From an uncultured Blautia sp. (GTDB taxonomy: Bacteria; Bacillota; Clostridia; Lachnospirales; Lachnospiraceae): a stretch of 57,713 bases of DNA. Positions 50,004 to 57,713 of this stretch are shown here, piece by piece. Position 1 is the first letter of the stretch; each line of letters begins with the position of its first letter. A model generated the notes under the pieces. It was not told the origin of the DNA, ran no database searches, and was given only the letters and a program-made list of their open reading frames with translations. The position numbers and the translations under genes were made by a program. The stretch lies in NCBI GenBank assembly GCA_900549015.1, contig URMH01000014.1:1-57713 (forward strand), given 5' to 3'.

Positions 50004-51434
50004 ATGGGAGACCAGTTTGATGATAAAGAAGAATTAACAGAAGCAGCAGGGGAGAATGAACAGGATAATGATAAAGATGAATATGAAAATTTCTGCTTCC
50101 TCTGCCGCAGACCGGAGAGTCAGTGTAAAGGAATGATCGAACTCCCCAACAATATACATATCTGTACAGACTGTATGCAGAAGAGCTTTGACAGCATGAA
50201 TACACAGATAAATAACGGAAACTTTAATTATGCAGACCTTATGAATATGCCGAATGTGAGCATGATAGATTTAAGTAATTTACAGCCTCCTACTGCAAAG
50301 CCAAAAAAGGTGAAGAAGAAAAAGGAGGAGGAAAATAAGCCGGTTCTCGACCTTAAAAATATTCCTGCGCCGCACAAGATCAAGGCAACGCTTGATGAGT
50401 ATGTGATCGGGCAGGAATACGCGAAAAAAGTAATGTCAGTAGCTGTGTATAACCATTATAAGCGTGTGGCTACCAATACAATGGACGAAATCGAGATAGA
50501 AAAGTCAAATATGCTTATGATCGGACCCACCGGAAGCGGTAAGACGTATCTTGTAAAAACTCTTGCAAAGCTTCTTGATGTGCCGCTTGCCATTGCAGAC
50601 GCAACCTCTCTCACAGAGGCTGGCTATATCGGAGATGATATTGAAAGCGTAGTTTCCAAGCTTCTTGCAGCTGCAGATAATGATGTGGAAAAAGCAGAAC
50701 ACGGAATTATCTTTATTGATGAGATCGACAAGATCGCAAAGAAGAAAAATACAAACCAGAGAGACGTAAGCGGCGAGGCAGTGCAGCAGGGAATGCTGAA
50801 GCTTCTTGAAGGAAGCGAGGTGGAGGTTCCAATCGGAGCAAACAGCAAGAATGCTATGGTTCCCATGACAACAGTAGATACAAGAAATATTCTTTTTATC
50901 TGCGGCGGTGCATTCCCGGATCTGGAAAACATTATTAAGGAACGTCTGAACAAGCAGGCGTCCATCGGTTTTTATGCAGATTTAAAAGATAAATATGATG
51001 ATGATCCACACCTTCTTGAGAAAGTAACAGTAGACGACATTCGTACTTTTGGAATGATTCCCGAGTTTATCGGACGTCTTCCCATTATTTTTACCTTAAA
51101 CGGTCTTACAGAGGATATGCTCGTGAAGATTTTAAAAGAGCCGAAAAATGCGATTTTAAAACAGTATCAGAAGCTTCTGGCTCTTGATGAGGTAAAACTG
51201 GAATTTGAGGACGGAGCGCTCCATGCCATCGCAGCAAAAGCTCTTGAGAAGAAAACAGGAGCAAGGGCTCTTCGGGCGATCCTGGAGGAGTATATGCTCG
51301 ATATCATGTATGAGATTCCAAAGGATGATTCCATTGGAGAGGTTATTATAACAAAAGAGTATATTGAAGGGACAGGAGGTCCGAGAATTCTTCTGAGAGG
51401 ACAGGAAGTGCCTCTTCTGGAGGAACAGCAGTAG
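50004..51434 (+). CDS. ClpX-like AAA+ unfoldase (divergent paralogue)
   Basis: The 476-residue protein has an N-terminal four-cysteine zinc-binding domain (Cys31/34 and Cys54/57), a charged linker (PKKVKKKKEEE), then the ClpX AAA+ module: Walker A GPTGSGKT at 174-181, pore loop GYIG at 207-210 (GYVG in typical ClpX), Walker B IIFIDEIDK at 235-243, and an IGF tripeptide at 321-323, the known ClpP-docking motif. An acidic stretch of about 27 residues precedes the zinc domain, making it longer than usual. No clpP, tig or lon gene is adjacent, so it may be a second ClpX. The ATG after AAAGGAGTTATC is chosen over one 33 bases upstream. Confidence 0.92.
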   Translation: MGDQFDDKEELTEAAGENEQDNDKDEYENFCFLCRRPESQCKGMIELPNNIHICTDCMQKSFDSMNTQINNGNFNYADLMNMPNVSMIDLSNLQPPTAKPKKVKKKKEEENKPVLDLKNIPAPHKIKATLDEYVIGQEYAKKVMSVAVYNHYKRVATNTMDEIEIEKSNMLMIGPTGSGKTYLVKTLAKLLDVPLAIADATSLTEAGYIGDDIESVVSKLLAAADNDVEKAEHGIIFIDEIDKIAKKKNTNQRDVSGEAVQQGMLKLLEGSEVEVPIGANSKNAMVPMTTVDTRNILFICGGAFPDLENIIKERLNKQASIGFYADLKDKYDDDPHLLEKVTVDDIRTFGMIPEFIGRLPIIFTLNGLTEDMLVKILKEPKNAILKQYQKLLALDEVKLEFEDGALHAIAAKALEKKTGARALRAILEEYMLDIMYEIPKDDSIGEVIITKEYIEGTGGPRILLRGQEVPLLEEQQ

Positions 51435-51455
51435 GAAAGGAGACTGGAGAAGGAA

Positions 51456-51911
51456 ATGGCAAACGATTTTTTTGACAGCTTTGGGGAGACGATCTCAAGG
51501 ACGGCAAGGGAGTTAAGCGAAAAAGCAGAAAACTTCTATGAGGTACAGAAGCTTCGCAACCAGATTTCCGCTGAGGAGCGTGTTGTTTCCAAAGCAATGG
51601 AGAGACTGGGCGGCATTATTTACAAGCGGTACGAAGGCGGAGAGTCTGTCGATGATGAAATTGCAGGTATCTGCGGAGAAATAAGCAGACATGTAAGTAC
51701 GATACATGAACTGAAAGATTCAGCAGCAGGAAAAGCAGGGCAGAAAATCTGTCCGTCCTGTCATCACACAATAGACAAAGAAGTATTTTTCTGTCCTTTC
51801 TGCGGAACTGCCTGCGAGGACAAAAAAGAAAAGCCGCAGCAGGAAGAGGAAATATTCCAGGAGGAAACCGGAGATACAGAAACGAAAATTTCCGGCAGTG
51901 AGGAAGTATAA
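51456..51911 (+). CDS. Zinc-ribbon protein of unknown function
   Basis: The 151-residue protein has a helical N-terminal half (DFFDSFGETISRTARELSEKAENFYEVQKLRNQI, likely coiled coil), a zinc ribbon CPSCHHTI...FCPFCGTAC near residues 97-120, and a very acidic tail. It has no signal peptide. It follows the ClpX paralogue by 21 bases within the same transcript, so it may be an adaptor or substrate for that unfoldase (inference). The family is widespread as a zinc-ribbon domain protein but has no assigned role. Confidence 0.82.
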   Translation: MANDFFDSFGETISRTARELSEKAENFYEVQKLRNQISAEERVVSKAMERLGGIIYKRYEGGESVDDEIAGICGEISRHVSTIHELKDSAAGKAGQKICPSCHHTIDKEVFFCPFCGTACEDKKEKPQQEEEIFQEETGDTETKISGSEEV

Positions 51912-51927
51912 ATACGAGATACAGACA

Positions 51928-51969
51928 GAAGGCATTCTGACATTCATTTTGTCAGCGCCTTCTTTTTTT
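51928..51969 (+). terminator. Terminator after the zinc-ribbon gene
   Basis: GAAGGC and CTGACA pair with TGTCAG and GCCTTC in a two-part stem, followed by T7. Confidence 0.9.
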
Positions 51970-52060
51970 GTGCTGATATAAATTACAGAGACAACGTGGA
52001 TTGTCTGAATTGTATGTCCGTAATATAAAGACAAAAGTTCGCAACAGAAAGAAAAAGTTG

Positions 52061-52089
52061 TTGACATTCTATTTTCCATCGCATATAAT
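52061..52089 (+). promoter_or_regulatory. Perfect consensus promoter of the alanine symporter gene
   Basis: TTGACA (52061-52066), 17 bases, TATAAT (52084-52089), 63 bases before the start codon. Confidence 0.88.
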
Positions 52090-52106
52090 AAGTTTGCAGC
52101 GCTCGC

Positions 52107-52120
52107 ATTACCGTGGTAAT
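52107..52120 (+). promoter_or_regulatory. Palindrome ATTACCGTGGTAAT in the symporter leader
   Basis: ATTACC and GGTAAT arms surround GT, about 18 bases past the -10 box. Its position suits a repressor operator controlling an otherwise very strong promoter; a small mRNA hairpin is the alternative. Confidence 0.5.
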
Positions 52121-52152
52121 ACACGAAATCAAACAATAAGGAGATAGGGGAA

Positions 52153-53523
52153 ATGGAAGCAGTCATGAATTTTTTGGATTCTGTCGTGGGCAGTGTAAAC
52201 ACTCTGTTATGGGATAATCTTCTGATGTACCTTCTGGTTGCAACAGGAATTTATTTTACTTTTCGCCTGCGTTTTATCCAGGTGAGAAAATTTGGTGCGG
52301 GAATGAAAGCACTGTTTGGAAATTTTTCTTTAAACGGAGGTTCGAACGGGGCGGGGTTAAGCTCTTTTCAGGCTCTTACGACAGCCATTGCAGCCCAGGT
52401 GGGAACCGGGAACATTGCAGGAGCAGCAACTGCCATTGCGTCCGGAGGACCGGGAGCGATTTTCTGGATGTGGGTTTCCGCATTTTTCGGAATGGCGACC
52501 ATTTACTCAGAAGCAGTTCTGGCGCAGCATACGAAAAAGGTGGTAGACGGAGTTGTAACAGGTGGTCCTGTTTACTACATAAAGGCAGTGTTTAAAGGGA
52601 AATTCGGAAAATTTCTGGCTGGCTTTTTCTCAGTTGCCATTATTCTGGCGCTGGGATTCATGGGAAATATGGTGCAGTCCAATTCTATCGGGGACTCCTT
52701 CCACAATGCGTTTGGAGTGAATCCTCTGATTGTGGGAATCTGCGTGGCAGTTGTGGCAGCCGTGATTTTTATCGGCGGTGTAAAGAGAATTGCCTGGGTG
52801 ACAGAGAAAATTGTTCCTGTTATGGCATTGTTTTATATTGTCGGCTGTGCCGTGATCTTATGTATGTGCGGAAGCGATGTGGGTCTTGCTTTTAAACAGA
52901 TTTTTGTAATGGCGTTTAATCCGCAGGCAATGGCAGGCGGAGTTCTTGGAATTACAGTTCAGAAGGCAATGCGTTTCGGTGTTGCAAGAGGACTTTTTTC
53001 CAATGAGGCAGGTATGGGTTCCACACCTCATGCACACGCGACAGCGCAGGTTGCTCACCCCAGTGACCAGGGAATTATCGCAATGATGGGTGTGTTTATT
53101 GATACTTTTATCATTCTTACCCTGACGGCTCTTGTCATTATTTCCACAGGAGCTCTTGAGACAGGACTTACCGGTTCCAGTCTTGCGCAGGCTGCATTTG
53201 ATTCAAAGTTCGGTTCTTTCGGAAAAATATTTATTGCGATCTGTATGCTGTTTTTTGCTTTTACAACGATCATAGGCTGGTATTATTTCGGAGAAGTAAA
53301 TGTGCGTCATCTTTTTGGCAAAAAGGCAGTAAAAGTTTACTCTGTTCTTGTAGTGCTTTTTGTTATGGCAGGCTCTGTATTAAAAGTACAGCTTGTATGG
53401 GATATGTCCGATATGTTTAACGGACTGATGGTGCTTCCCAACCTGATCGGACTTCTTGCTTCCGGAGGTGTTGTGGTGGCGCTTACAAAAAAATATGAAG
53501 AACGTTTAAAAAACAATAAATAA
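52153..53523 (+). CDS. Sodium:alanine/glycine symporter (AGCS family)
   Basis: The 456-residue membrane protein carries AGCS hallmarks: ALTTAIAAQVGTGNIAGAATAIASGGPGAIFWMWVSAFFGM, GGPVYYIK, and FGVARGLFSNEAGMGSTPHAHATA. About ten to eleven hydrophobic segments follow the N-terminal helix. It imports alanine or glycine with Na+. It has its own consensus promoter and a terminator, so it is monocistronic. The start follows AAGGAGATAGGGGAA. Confidence 0.95.
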   Translation: MEAVMNFLDSVVGSVNTLLWDNLLMYLLVATGIYFTFRLRFIQVRKFGAGMKALFGNFSLNGGSNGAGLSSFQALTTAIAAQVGTGNIAGAATAIASGGPGAIFWMWVSAFFGMATIYSEAVLAQHTKKVVDGVVTGGPVYYIKAVFKGKFGKFLAGFFSVAIILALGFMGNMVQSNSIGDSFHNAFGVNPLIVGICVAVVAAVIFIGGVKRIAWVTEKIVPVMALFYIVGCAVILCMCGSDVGLAFKQIFVMAFNPQAMAGGVLGITVQKAMRFGVARGLFSNEAGMGSTPHAHATAQVAHPSDQGIIAMMGVFIDTFIILTLTALVIISTGALETGLTGSSLAQAAFDSKFGSFGKIFIAICMLFFAFTTIIGWYYFGEVNVRHLFGKKAVKVYSVLVVLFVMAGSVLKVQLVWDMSDMFNGLMVLPNLIGLLASGGVVVALTKKYEERLKNNK

Positions 53524-53524
53524 G

Positions 53525-53576
53525 AAAAAGAAAGCAGGCTTTCGGAAATAAGACCATTTCCGAGGGCTTCTTTTTT
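53525..53576 (+). terminator. Terminator after the symporter gene
   Basis: CGGAAAT pairs with ATTTCCG over AAGACC, extended by an imperfect outer helix with GCTTC, and ends in T6. Confidence 0.8.
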
Positions 53577-53654
53577 ATATTCTTTTAACAGAGAGTTTAT
53601 TGCAGCGAGAAAAGGTGAATGGTAAAATGAAGAAAAGAGGAGGGGGAGGATTGT

Positions 53655-54233
53655 ATGAGAAAAAAGAATCATTTAATGGTAAGTTCGATTATTACAGTTT
53701 GTCTTATGTTTCTTTATGGCTGGTTTGGTGATTATCTGTTTAATCGTTTGTTTTTGTTGGACGTGATAATTTTTTTCGCAATACTGATCGGATTTTTTAT
53801 CTGCTTGATATTTGCTTTTAAAAAAGAAAATCGGTGTTCTTTTTGGGTTTTAGCGGCTGGAGCGCTTGTATTTCTGTTGTTTCCTTTCAGGGAAGCAAGA
53901 GTAAGAACGGAGTTTATTTTATATGCAAATGCCAGAGATAAAGTAGTGGAAATAGTAAAAAGCAGGGAACTTTCTCCGGACGATCATGGAAATATAAAGC
54001 TTCCATTCCGGTACGGCTTCACTTCTTCTGATGAAGAAGTTCATGTTTATGACAATGATGCGGGAGATACAATCATGACATTCTGGGTTTTCCGCGGAAT
54101 GTTAAGCGGAAGCTGTGAACTGATGTATGCAGATGGTGGAGAGGAGCAGATAAAAGAGGAATTGAGACCCGATCAGATAGAAAGTATTGAAAAATTAAAA
54201 GATAACTGGTATTATGTACAAACATTATATTGA
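53655..54233 (+). CDS. Small membrane protein of unknown function
   Basis: The 192-residue protein has three predicted membrane helices in the first 80 residues (about 7-25, 33-54 and 62-78) and a soluble part of about 110 residues with YDNDAGDTIMTFWVFRGML and LKDNWYYVQTLY. I recognise no family. The ATG follows AGGAGGGGGAGGATTGT, an ideal ribosome site. It lies 39 bases before the peptidase gene and may share its transcript. Confidence 0.75.
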   Translation: MRKKNHLMVSSIITVCLMFLYGWFGDYLFNRLFLLDVIIFFAILIGFFICLIFAFKKENRCSFWVLAAGALVFLLFPFREARVRTEFILYANARDKVVEIVKSRELSPDDHGNIKLPFRYGFTSSDEEVHVYDNDAGDTIMTFWVFRGMLSGSCELMYADGGEEQIKEELRPDQIESIEKLKDNWYYVQTLY

Positions 54234-54272
54234 AGAACAATATGCTCTACAGTAGAGGGAAGGGAGAATATT

Positions 54273-55304
54273 ATGGGAAAAACCGTGGGAATTGTCAGTT
54301 TATCCAGTGGAACGATTGGAGAAGATTTTGTAAAACATGAGGTGGATTTGGGAATCAGACGGTTGGAGGAATACGGACTTTCTGTAAAGTTTATGCCCCA
54401 TGCCAGAAAAGGAATCGACTATGTAAAAGAAAATCCACAGAAGCGGGCAGAGGATTTACTCCAGGCATTTGAAGATCCTGAGGTGGATATGATTCTGTGC
54501 GCCATCGGAGGCGACGATACGTACCGCCTTCTCCCTTATTTATTTGAAAATGATGCGCTGAAAAAGGCAGTGAAAAATAAGATTTTTCTGGGATTTTCCG
54601 ATTCTACCATGAATCATTTTATGCTTCATAAAGTGGGGCTTCCTACTTTTTACGGTCAGGCGTTTCTTTCCGATGTGTGCGAGATGGAGCCGGAAATGCT
54701 GCCTTATACGAGAAAATATTTTGAGGAGTTAATTAAGACAGGCGGTATCCGGGAAATTACGCCGAGTGAGGTGTGGTATGAAGGCAGAACGGATTACAGT
54801 GAAAGCCAGCTTGGAACAAGACTGCCTGTGCATCAGAACGGAGGATTTGAGCTTCTTCAGGGAAAGGCTGTTTTTCGCGGGAAAATTCTGGGAGGCTGTA
54901 TTGATACGATTTTTGATATGTTTGACGGGGAGAGATACGCGGATTCCCCGGAGCTTTGCAGGCGCTACCAGCTTTTCCCATCTCTGGAAGACTGGGAGGG
55001 AAAGATTCTTCTTCTGGAATCAAGTGAGGAGAAAATGTCTCCTGAAAAATACAGAAAGGCTCTTACCGTATTAAAAGACACAGGGATTTTTGAGGTGATA
55101 AACGGTGTTTTAATCGGAAAACCGATGGACGAGACGTATTATGAAGAGTATAAAAAAATACTTGTGGAGGTAATTGATAATCCTTCTATTCCTGTTGTGT
55201 ATAATATTAATGTGGGTCATGCTCTGCCACGGTGTATTATTCCGTTTGGTGTGGAAGCAGTGGCAGATATGGAACAGCAGAAAATTACGTTTAAGGAAGA
55301 ATAA
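54273..55304 (+). CDS. S66-family peptidase (LD-carboxypeptidase/MccF-like)
   Basis: The 343-residue cytoplasmic protein has the S66 nucleophile Ser109 in FLGFSDSTMN, preceded by ILCAIGGDDTYRLLPYL, with the catalytic Glu in ILLLESSEE and His in NVGHALPR. The overall pattern (GRTDY, GKILGGCIDTI) is closer to the MccF branch, which hydrolyses peptidyl-nucleotide antibiotics, than to muramoyl-tetrapeptide carboxypeptidase LdcA. Either detoxification or wall recycling is possible. It lies 5 bases before the next gene. Confidence 0.88.
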   Translation: MGKTVGIVSLSSGTIGEDFVKHEVDLGIRRLEEYGLSVKFMPHARKGIDYVKENPQKRAEDLLQAFEDPEVDMILCAIGGDDTYRLLPYLFENDALKKAVKNKIFLGFSDSTMNHFMLHKVGLPTFYGQAFLSDVCEMEPEMLPYTRKYFEELIKTGGIREITPSEVWYEGRTDYSESQLGTRLPVHQNGGFELLQGKAVFRGKILGGCIDTIFDMFDGERYADSPELCRRYQLFPSLEDWEGKILLLESSEEKMSPEKYRKALTVLKDTGIFEVINGVLIGKPMDETYYEEYKKILVEVIDNPSIPVVYNINVGHALPRCIIPFGVEAVADMEQQKITFKEE

Positions 55305-55309
55305 ACAGT

Positions 55310-56116
55310 ATGAAGAAAATATTACTTCTCGGGGGAACGGGGCTTGTGGGGGACGCCATTTACAGAAAGCTTGGGAAGCAGTATGAGATAGTGCGTACAG
55401 CAGGACATCAAAAACCGGAACATGGATGGAAGTTAGGAATAGAAGAAACAGAACTTCTGGAAAAGGTGCTGGAGCTGGAAAATCCAGACATAGTGATTTC
55501 ATCTGTCTGCGGAGAATTTCAGAAACAGATGGTGTTTCATGAAAAAATAGCACAGTGGCTATACGGAAAAAAGAAAAGGCTTCTTTTTATGTCTACTTCC
55601 AATGTATTTGATGGGGATTTGAGTAAGCCGCGGACAGAGGAGGATGTTCCTGTTCCGGAATCAGATTATGGCATTTTCAAGAGAAAGTGTGAATGTATGC
55701 TTCAGGAGAAGCTTTCAGAGCAGCTCATTATTTTTCGTCTGTCTTCTGTGTGGGATAGGGAATGTCCAAGACTTCACAAGTTGAAACAGTGTAGCTGTGT
55801 CGGAGAAAAAGTTCATACATATCCGGGACTTTCTGTGAATATTACCTGGGCAGAGCAGATAGGAGATTATGCAGATTATGTTCTTGAGCATGATCTGACA
55901 GGAGTTTTCCATGTAGGGAGTACAGACTGTGTGGATTATTTTGGGTTTGAGAAAGCCGTATGTGGAAAGCTTGGCATTCCTGTGCCGGAGTTTGAGAGAG
56001 AAGAAATGCCGGAAAATTCTTTTCAGGCAGTTGTTTCCATACGCAGGGATATTCCGGAGTGTCTGCATATAACAACGGAAGAAATTTTGAGGCGGTTAAG
56101 CGAAAGGGACCATTAA
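55310..56116 (+). CDS. SDR-family sugar-nucleotide reductase/epimerase (RmlD-like)
   Basis: The 268-residue extended SDR protein has the nucleotide motif LLLGGTGLVGDAI at residues 5-17, ISSVCGEF, LLFMSTSNVFDG (catalytic Ser/Thr) and the Tyr-x3-Lys pair in DYGIFKRKCE. It resembles RmlD, which makes dTDP-rhamnose, but several substrate residues cannot be checked by eye and no rmlABC genes are nearby. It is coupled to the peptidase gene at 5 bases. Confidence 0.8.
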   Translation: MKKILLLGGTGLVGDAIYRKLGKQYEIVRTAGHQKPEHGWKLGIEETELLEKVLELENPDIVISSVCGEFQKQMVFHEKIAQWLYGKKKRLLFMSTSNVFDGDLSKPRTEEDVPVPESDYGIFKRKCECMLQEKLSEQLIIFRLSSVWDRECPRLHKLKQCSCVGEKVHTYPGLSVNITWAEQIGDYADYVLEHDLTGVFHVGSTDCVDYFGFEKAVCGKLGIPVPEFEREEMPENSFQAVVSIRRDIPECLHITTEEILRRLSERDH

Positions 56117-56131
56117 ACAGATCCCTTTTCT
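56102..56131 (+). terminator. Convergent terminator candidate
   Basis: AAAGGGA pairs with TCCCTTT over a 12-base loop, followed by a short T-rich tail, between the SDR gene and the minus-strand YhcH gene. The stem is short. Confidence 0.5.
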
Positions 56132-56142
56132 CTAACCCAATA

Positions 56143-56598
56143 TCAGGCTTTTACTGCAATTTTAAATACAACCTTGGACACGGCAGCAGGTGCCTCTGTC
56201 ATCATGGCAACTTTGTGGGCATCATTTGGAAAGCATACAAGAAACTGTCCTGGTTTGACGTCGTAACAGCCGTCCGCTTCTCCTGTGAGAAATCCAATGT
56301 CTTTTTGCTGGTCATAAGGTGTGGAGACAGTAAGGCTGTCTGTGTCAGCCGTGGCAATGCGTTCTGTTCCTGAGACCGTGTAGTGAAGATCAATGTAGCG
56401 GCGGTGCGCTTCATAGATGCACTGCTCTTCAGGTTTTGTGGTAAGAGAAACAGGATTGCAGAAAAGAATCCCTTCTTTTAAAACGGTATTGGCGGGCGGC
56501 AGTTCGCCTTCTTCTAAGGTGCTGAGATAACAGAGCGCCTCGTACAGAAGAGGGAAATCCCTGTAATTGTCTTTGTTTTTTAAAGAATCAAAAATCAT
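56143..56598 (-). CDS. YhcH/YjgK/YiaL-family protein
   Basis: The 151-residue cupin-like protein shows the family landmarks YEAHRRYIDLHYTVSGTERI (with Glu and His metal ligands), PYDQQKDIGFL and FLVCFPNDAHKVAM. Relatives are linked to sialic-acid and beta-galactoside use (EbgC) and may be sugar isomerases or anomerases. It is second in a minus-strand pair with the GNAT gene, 44 bases downstream, with AAAGGAGATTTTT before the start. Confidence 0.92.
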   Translation of the reverse strand: MIFDSLKNKDNYRDFPLLYEALCYLSTLEEGELPPANTVLKEGILFCNPVSLTTKPEEQCIYEAHRRYIDLHYTVSGTERIATADTDSLTVSTPYDQQKDIGFLTGEADGCYDVKPGQFLVCFPNDAHKVAMMTEAPAAVSKVVFKIAVKA

Positions 56599-56642
56599 AA
56601 AAATCTCCTTTCTTGGGTGGGGTAAATATATGTTTATAAACT

Positions 56643-57188
56643 TTACAGTTTCTTCATCATGGAAATTTCTTTCAGCATAGTTCCGTCCTTCAGGCGGATT
56701 GCATCAGGGCGTTCGCCTGTGCAGAAAAATCCCGTTTTTTCATACAGATTTCGCGCGCGGTCATTTCCTTCTATGTATTCCAGCTCCAACTGGAGAATCT
56801 GATGTTTTCCGGCAATGGAAATGAGTTCCTCCATCATTACTCGCCCAAGTCCAATCCCCCGGTATTCTTTCAGAATGCCGATAGAAATCGAAGCGCGGTG
56901 CTTTGTTTTCATTCGCTTCTGGAAAGCAAGCTGGCAGTTTCCTACAATCTTATTTTCTGCGAAAGCAGTAATGTACAGGTCATATTCAGACTGACGGACG
57001 GAAGCGATAAGGTTTGCTTCTTTTTCAGGTGAGGTTTCGCATTCTTCCGGATAACGAATAAGATAATCGCTATCGGAAGCGATGCGATTAAGAAAAGTAA
57101 GCATTTGTGATGCATCGTCCGGTGTGGGACTTCGGAAAATAACAGACTGTCCGTTTTTCAGAATAACAGCTTTGGAATGATAGATCAT
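56643..57188 (-). CDS. GNAT-family N-acetyltransferase
   Basis: The 181-residue protein has the acetyl-CoA loop SIGILKEYRGIGLGRVMMEELI and the motif-B region LQLELEYIEGNDRARNLYEKTGF. It acetylates an amine of unknown identity. The start follows AAAGGAGCATTTCC. It is preceded by a long AT-rich region that may hold an extended leader. Confidence 0.92.
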   Translation of the reverse strand: MIYHSKAVILKNGQSVIFRSPTPDDASQMLTFLNRIASDSDYLIRYPEECETSPEKEANLIASVRQSEYDLYITAFAENKIVGNCQLAFQKRMKTKHRASISIGILKEYRGIGLGRVMMEELISIAGKHQILQLELEYIEGNDRARNLYEKTGFFCTGERPDAIRLKDGTMLKEISMMKKL

Positions 57189-57667
57189 GGAAATGCTCCT
57201 TTCCTATTTATTTATTAAAATATTGCGGTAGGCTTTTTTGGAAAAAATAGCTTTTATATCCTATAAAATCAGAGCGTATTTAGGCTAAAAATAGAAAAAA
57301 GCTGTAAGTAACCTACAAAAAAGAAAAGAAATTAGGCGAAAAATCGCAAAGGAATTGAAACAACTTATAAAAGGTTTCTCCAAATTCAGCGAAAAACTTT
57401 TAAAGCTTGAAATAAGCTTATTCACCATGAAAAAAAGTAAGGTGAAATTTGTAATTTATCTGTGTGCGCCTATTTTAAATTCATTATAGCACCGCCATAT
57501 GGGAAATTCTACAAACAGTCTGCAAAAAAATATGGAAAAATAAGGATTGAAAAAAGATAGAAAAATAATATAAAAAAAAATAAAAAAATCGAAAAAAGGT
57601 ATTGACTTTTATATAGAAGTGCGGTATTATAATCAGGCAGTCGCAAAGAGCGGCGAACATAAGAAAT
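57189..57667. other. Intergenic region of 479 bases with no gene
   Basis: No convincing frame is present on either strand. On the minus strand a TATAAT lies at 57483-57488 with only a poor -35, which would give the GNAT message a leader of about 290 bases. Small inverted repeats occur near 57407-57422 (AAGCTT twice) and 57421-57447 (TTCACC/GGTGAA). The right end holds the tRNA promoter. Confidence 0.5.
57602..57630 (+). promoter_or_regulatory. Promoter of the tRNA-Leu gene
   Basis: TTGACT (57602-57607), a 17-base spacer and TATTAT (57625-57630), 37 bases before the mature tRNA end. A GC-rich AGTCGCAAAGAGCGGCG stretch follows. Confidence 0.75.
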
Positions 57668-57713
57668 GCAGGAGTGGCGGAATTGGCAGACGCGCAGGCT
57701 TCAGGTGCCTGTG
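57668..57713 (+). tRNA. tRNA-Leu (anticodon CAG), truncated by window end
   Basis: The 5' acceptor strand GCAGGAG is followed by TG, the class II D arm GCGGAATTGGCAGACGCG, and the anticodon stem CAGGC/GCCTG with loop TTCAGGT. The anticodon CAG is at 57702-57704 and reads CUG leucine codons. The variable arm, T arm and 3' acceptor lie outside the window. Confidence 0.93.

Overview
The window reads like a gut Lachnospiraceae (Clostridia, Firmicutes) chromosome, Blautia/Ruminococcus-like. This is inferred from strong AGGAGG ribosome sites, moderately AT-rich DNA, consensus sigma-A promoters with 17-base spacers, a DacF-type carboxypeptidase, an LCP protein, a ClpX paralogue and a glycyl-radical microcompartment of the kind known from gut Lachnospiraceae. 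The species cannot be fixed from sequence alone.

Layout. (1) 62-7792, plus strand: a translationally coupled operon whose intact genes encode a GH13_18 phosphorylase (probably glucosylglycerate phosphorylase), a glycerate 2-kinase and an SGNH hydrolase. Three other members (GH63-like glucosylglycerate hydrolase, beta-helix protein, URO-D-like protein) are disrupted, so the operon appears to be decaying. (2) 7835-17773: an IclR repressor divergent from an eight-gene sugar operon: two DapA-family aldolases, an ABC importer (binding protein and two permeases, no ATPase), two Gfo/Idh/MocA dehydrogenases, a mandelate-racemase-family dehydratase and a metallo-beta-lactamase-fold lactonase candidate. 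Together they can be read as a non-phosphorylative oxidative route: sugar, lactone, sugar acid, 2-keto-3-deoxy acid, pyruvate plus aldehyde. (3) 17826-19928, minus strand: PHP phosphoesterase and MATE exporter.

(4) 20218-39652 is the centrepiece: a bacterial microcompartment (BMC) locus carrying both a B12-independent glycyl-radical diol dehydratase with its activase and a complete B12-dependent PduCDE dehydratase with reactivase (PduGH) and adenosyltransferase (PduO). Between them lie a fuculose/rhamnulose-phosphate-type aldolase, PduP, an MDR alcohol dehydrogenase, four BMC-H proteins, PduL, EutN/PduN, PduS, PduT, a DeoR regulator and an iron alcohol dehydrogenase. The predicted chemistry is deoxysugar phosphate to lactaldehyde, 1,2-propanediol, propionaldehyde, then propanol plus propionyl phosphate. 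Cargo enzymes carry recognisable encapsulation helices.

(5) 39923-48112: DacF-like carboxypeptidase divergent from a cell-surface polysaccharide operon (three GT2 glycosyltransferase genes, a polyprenyl-phosphate sugar transferase and an LCP ligase with an acidic Asp/Tyr/Gly tail). (6) 48227-57188: HtrA protease, ClpX paralogue plus zinc-ribbon protein, Na+/alanine symporter, a small membrane protein, an S66 peptidase, an SDR reductase, and YhcH and GNAT genes on the minus strand. The window ends inside a tRNA-Leu(CAG) gene. A 479-base stretch before the tRNA has no gene.

Most functional names rest on motifs and context read by eye. No database search was run.
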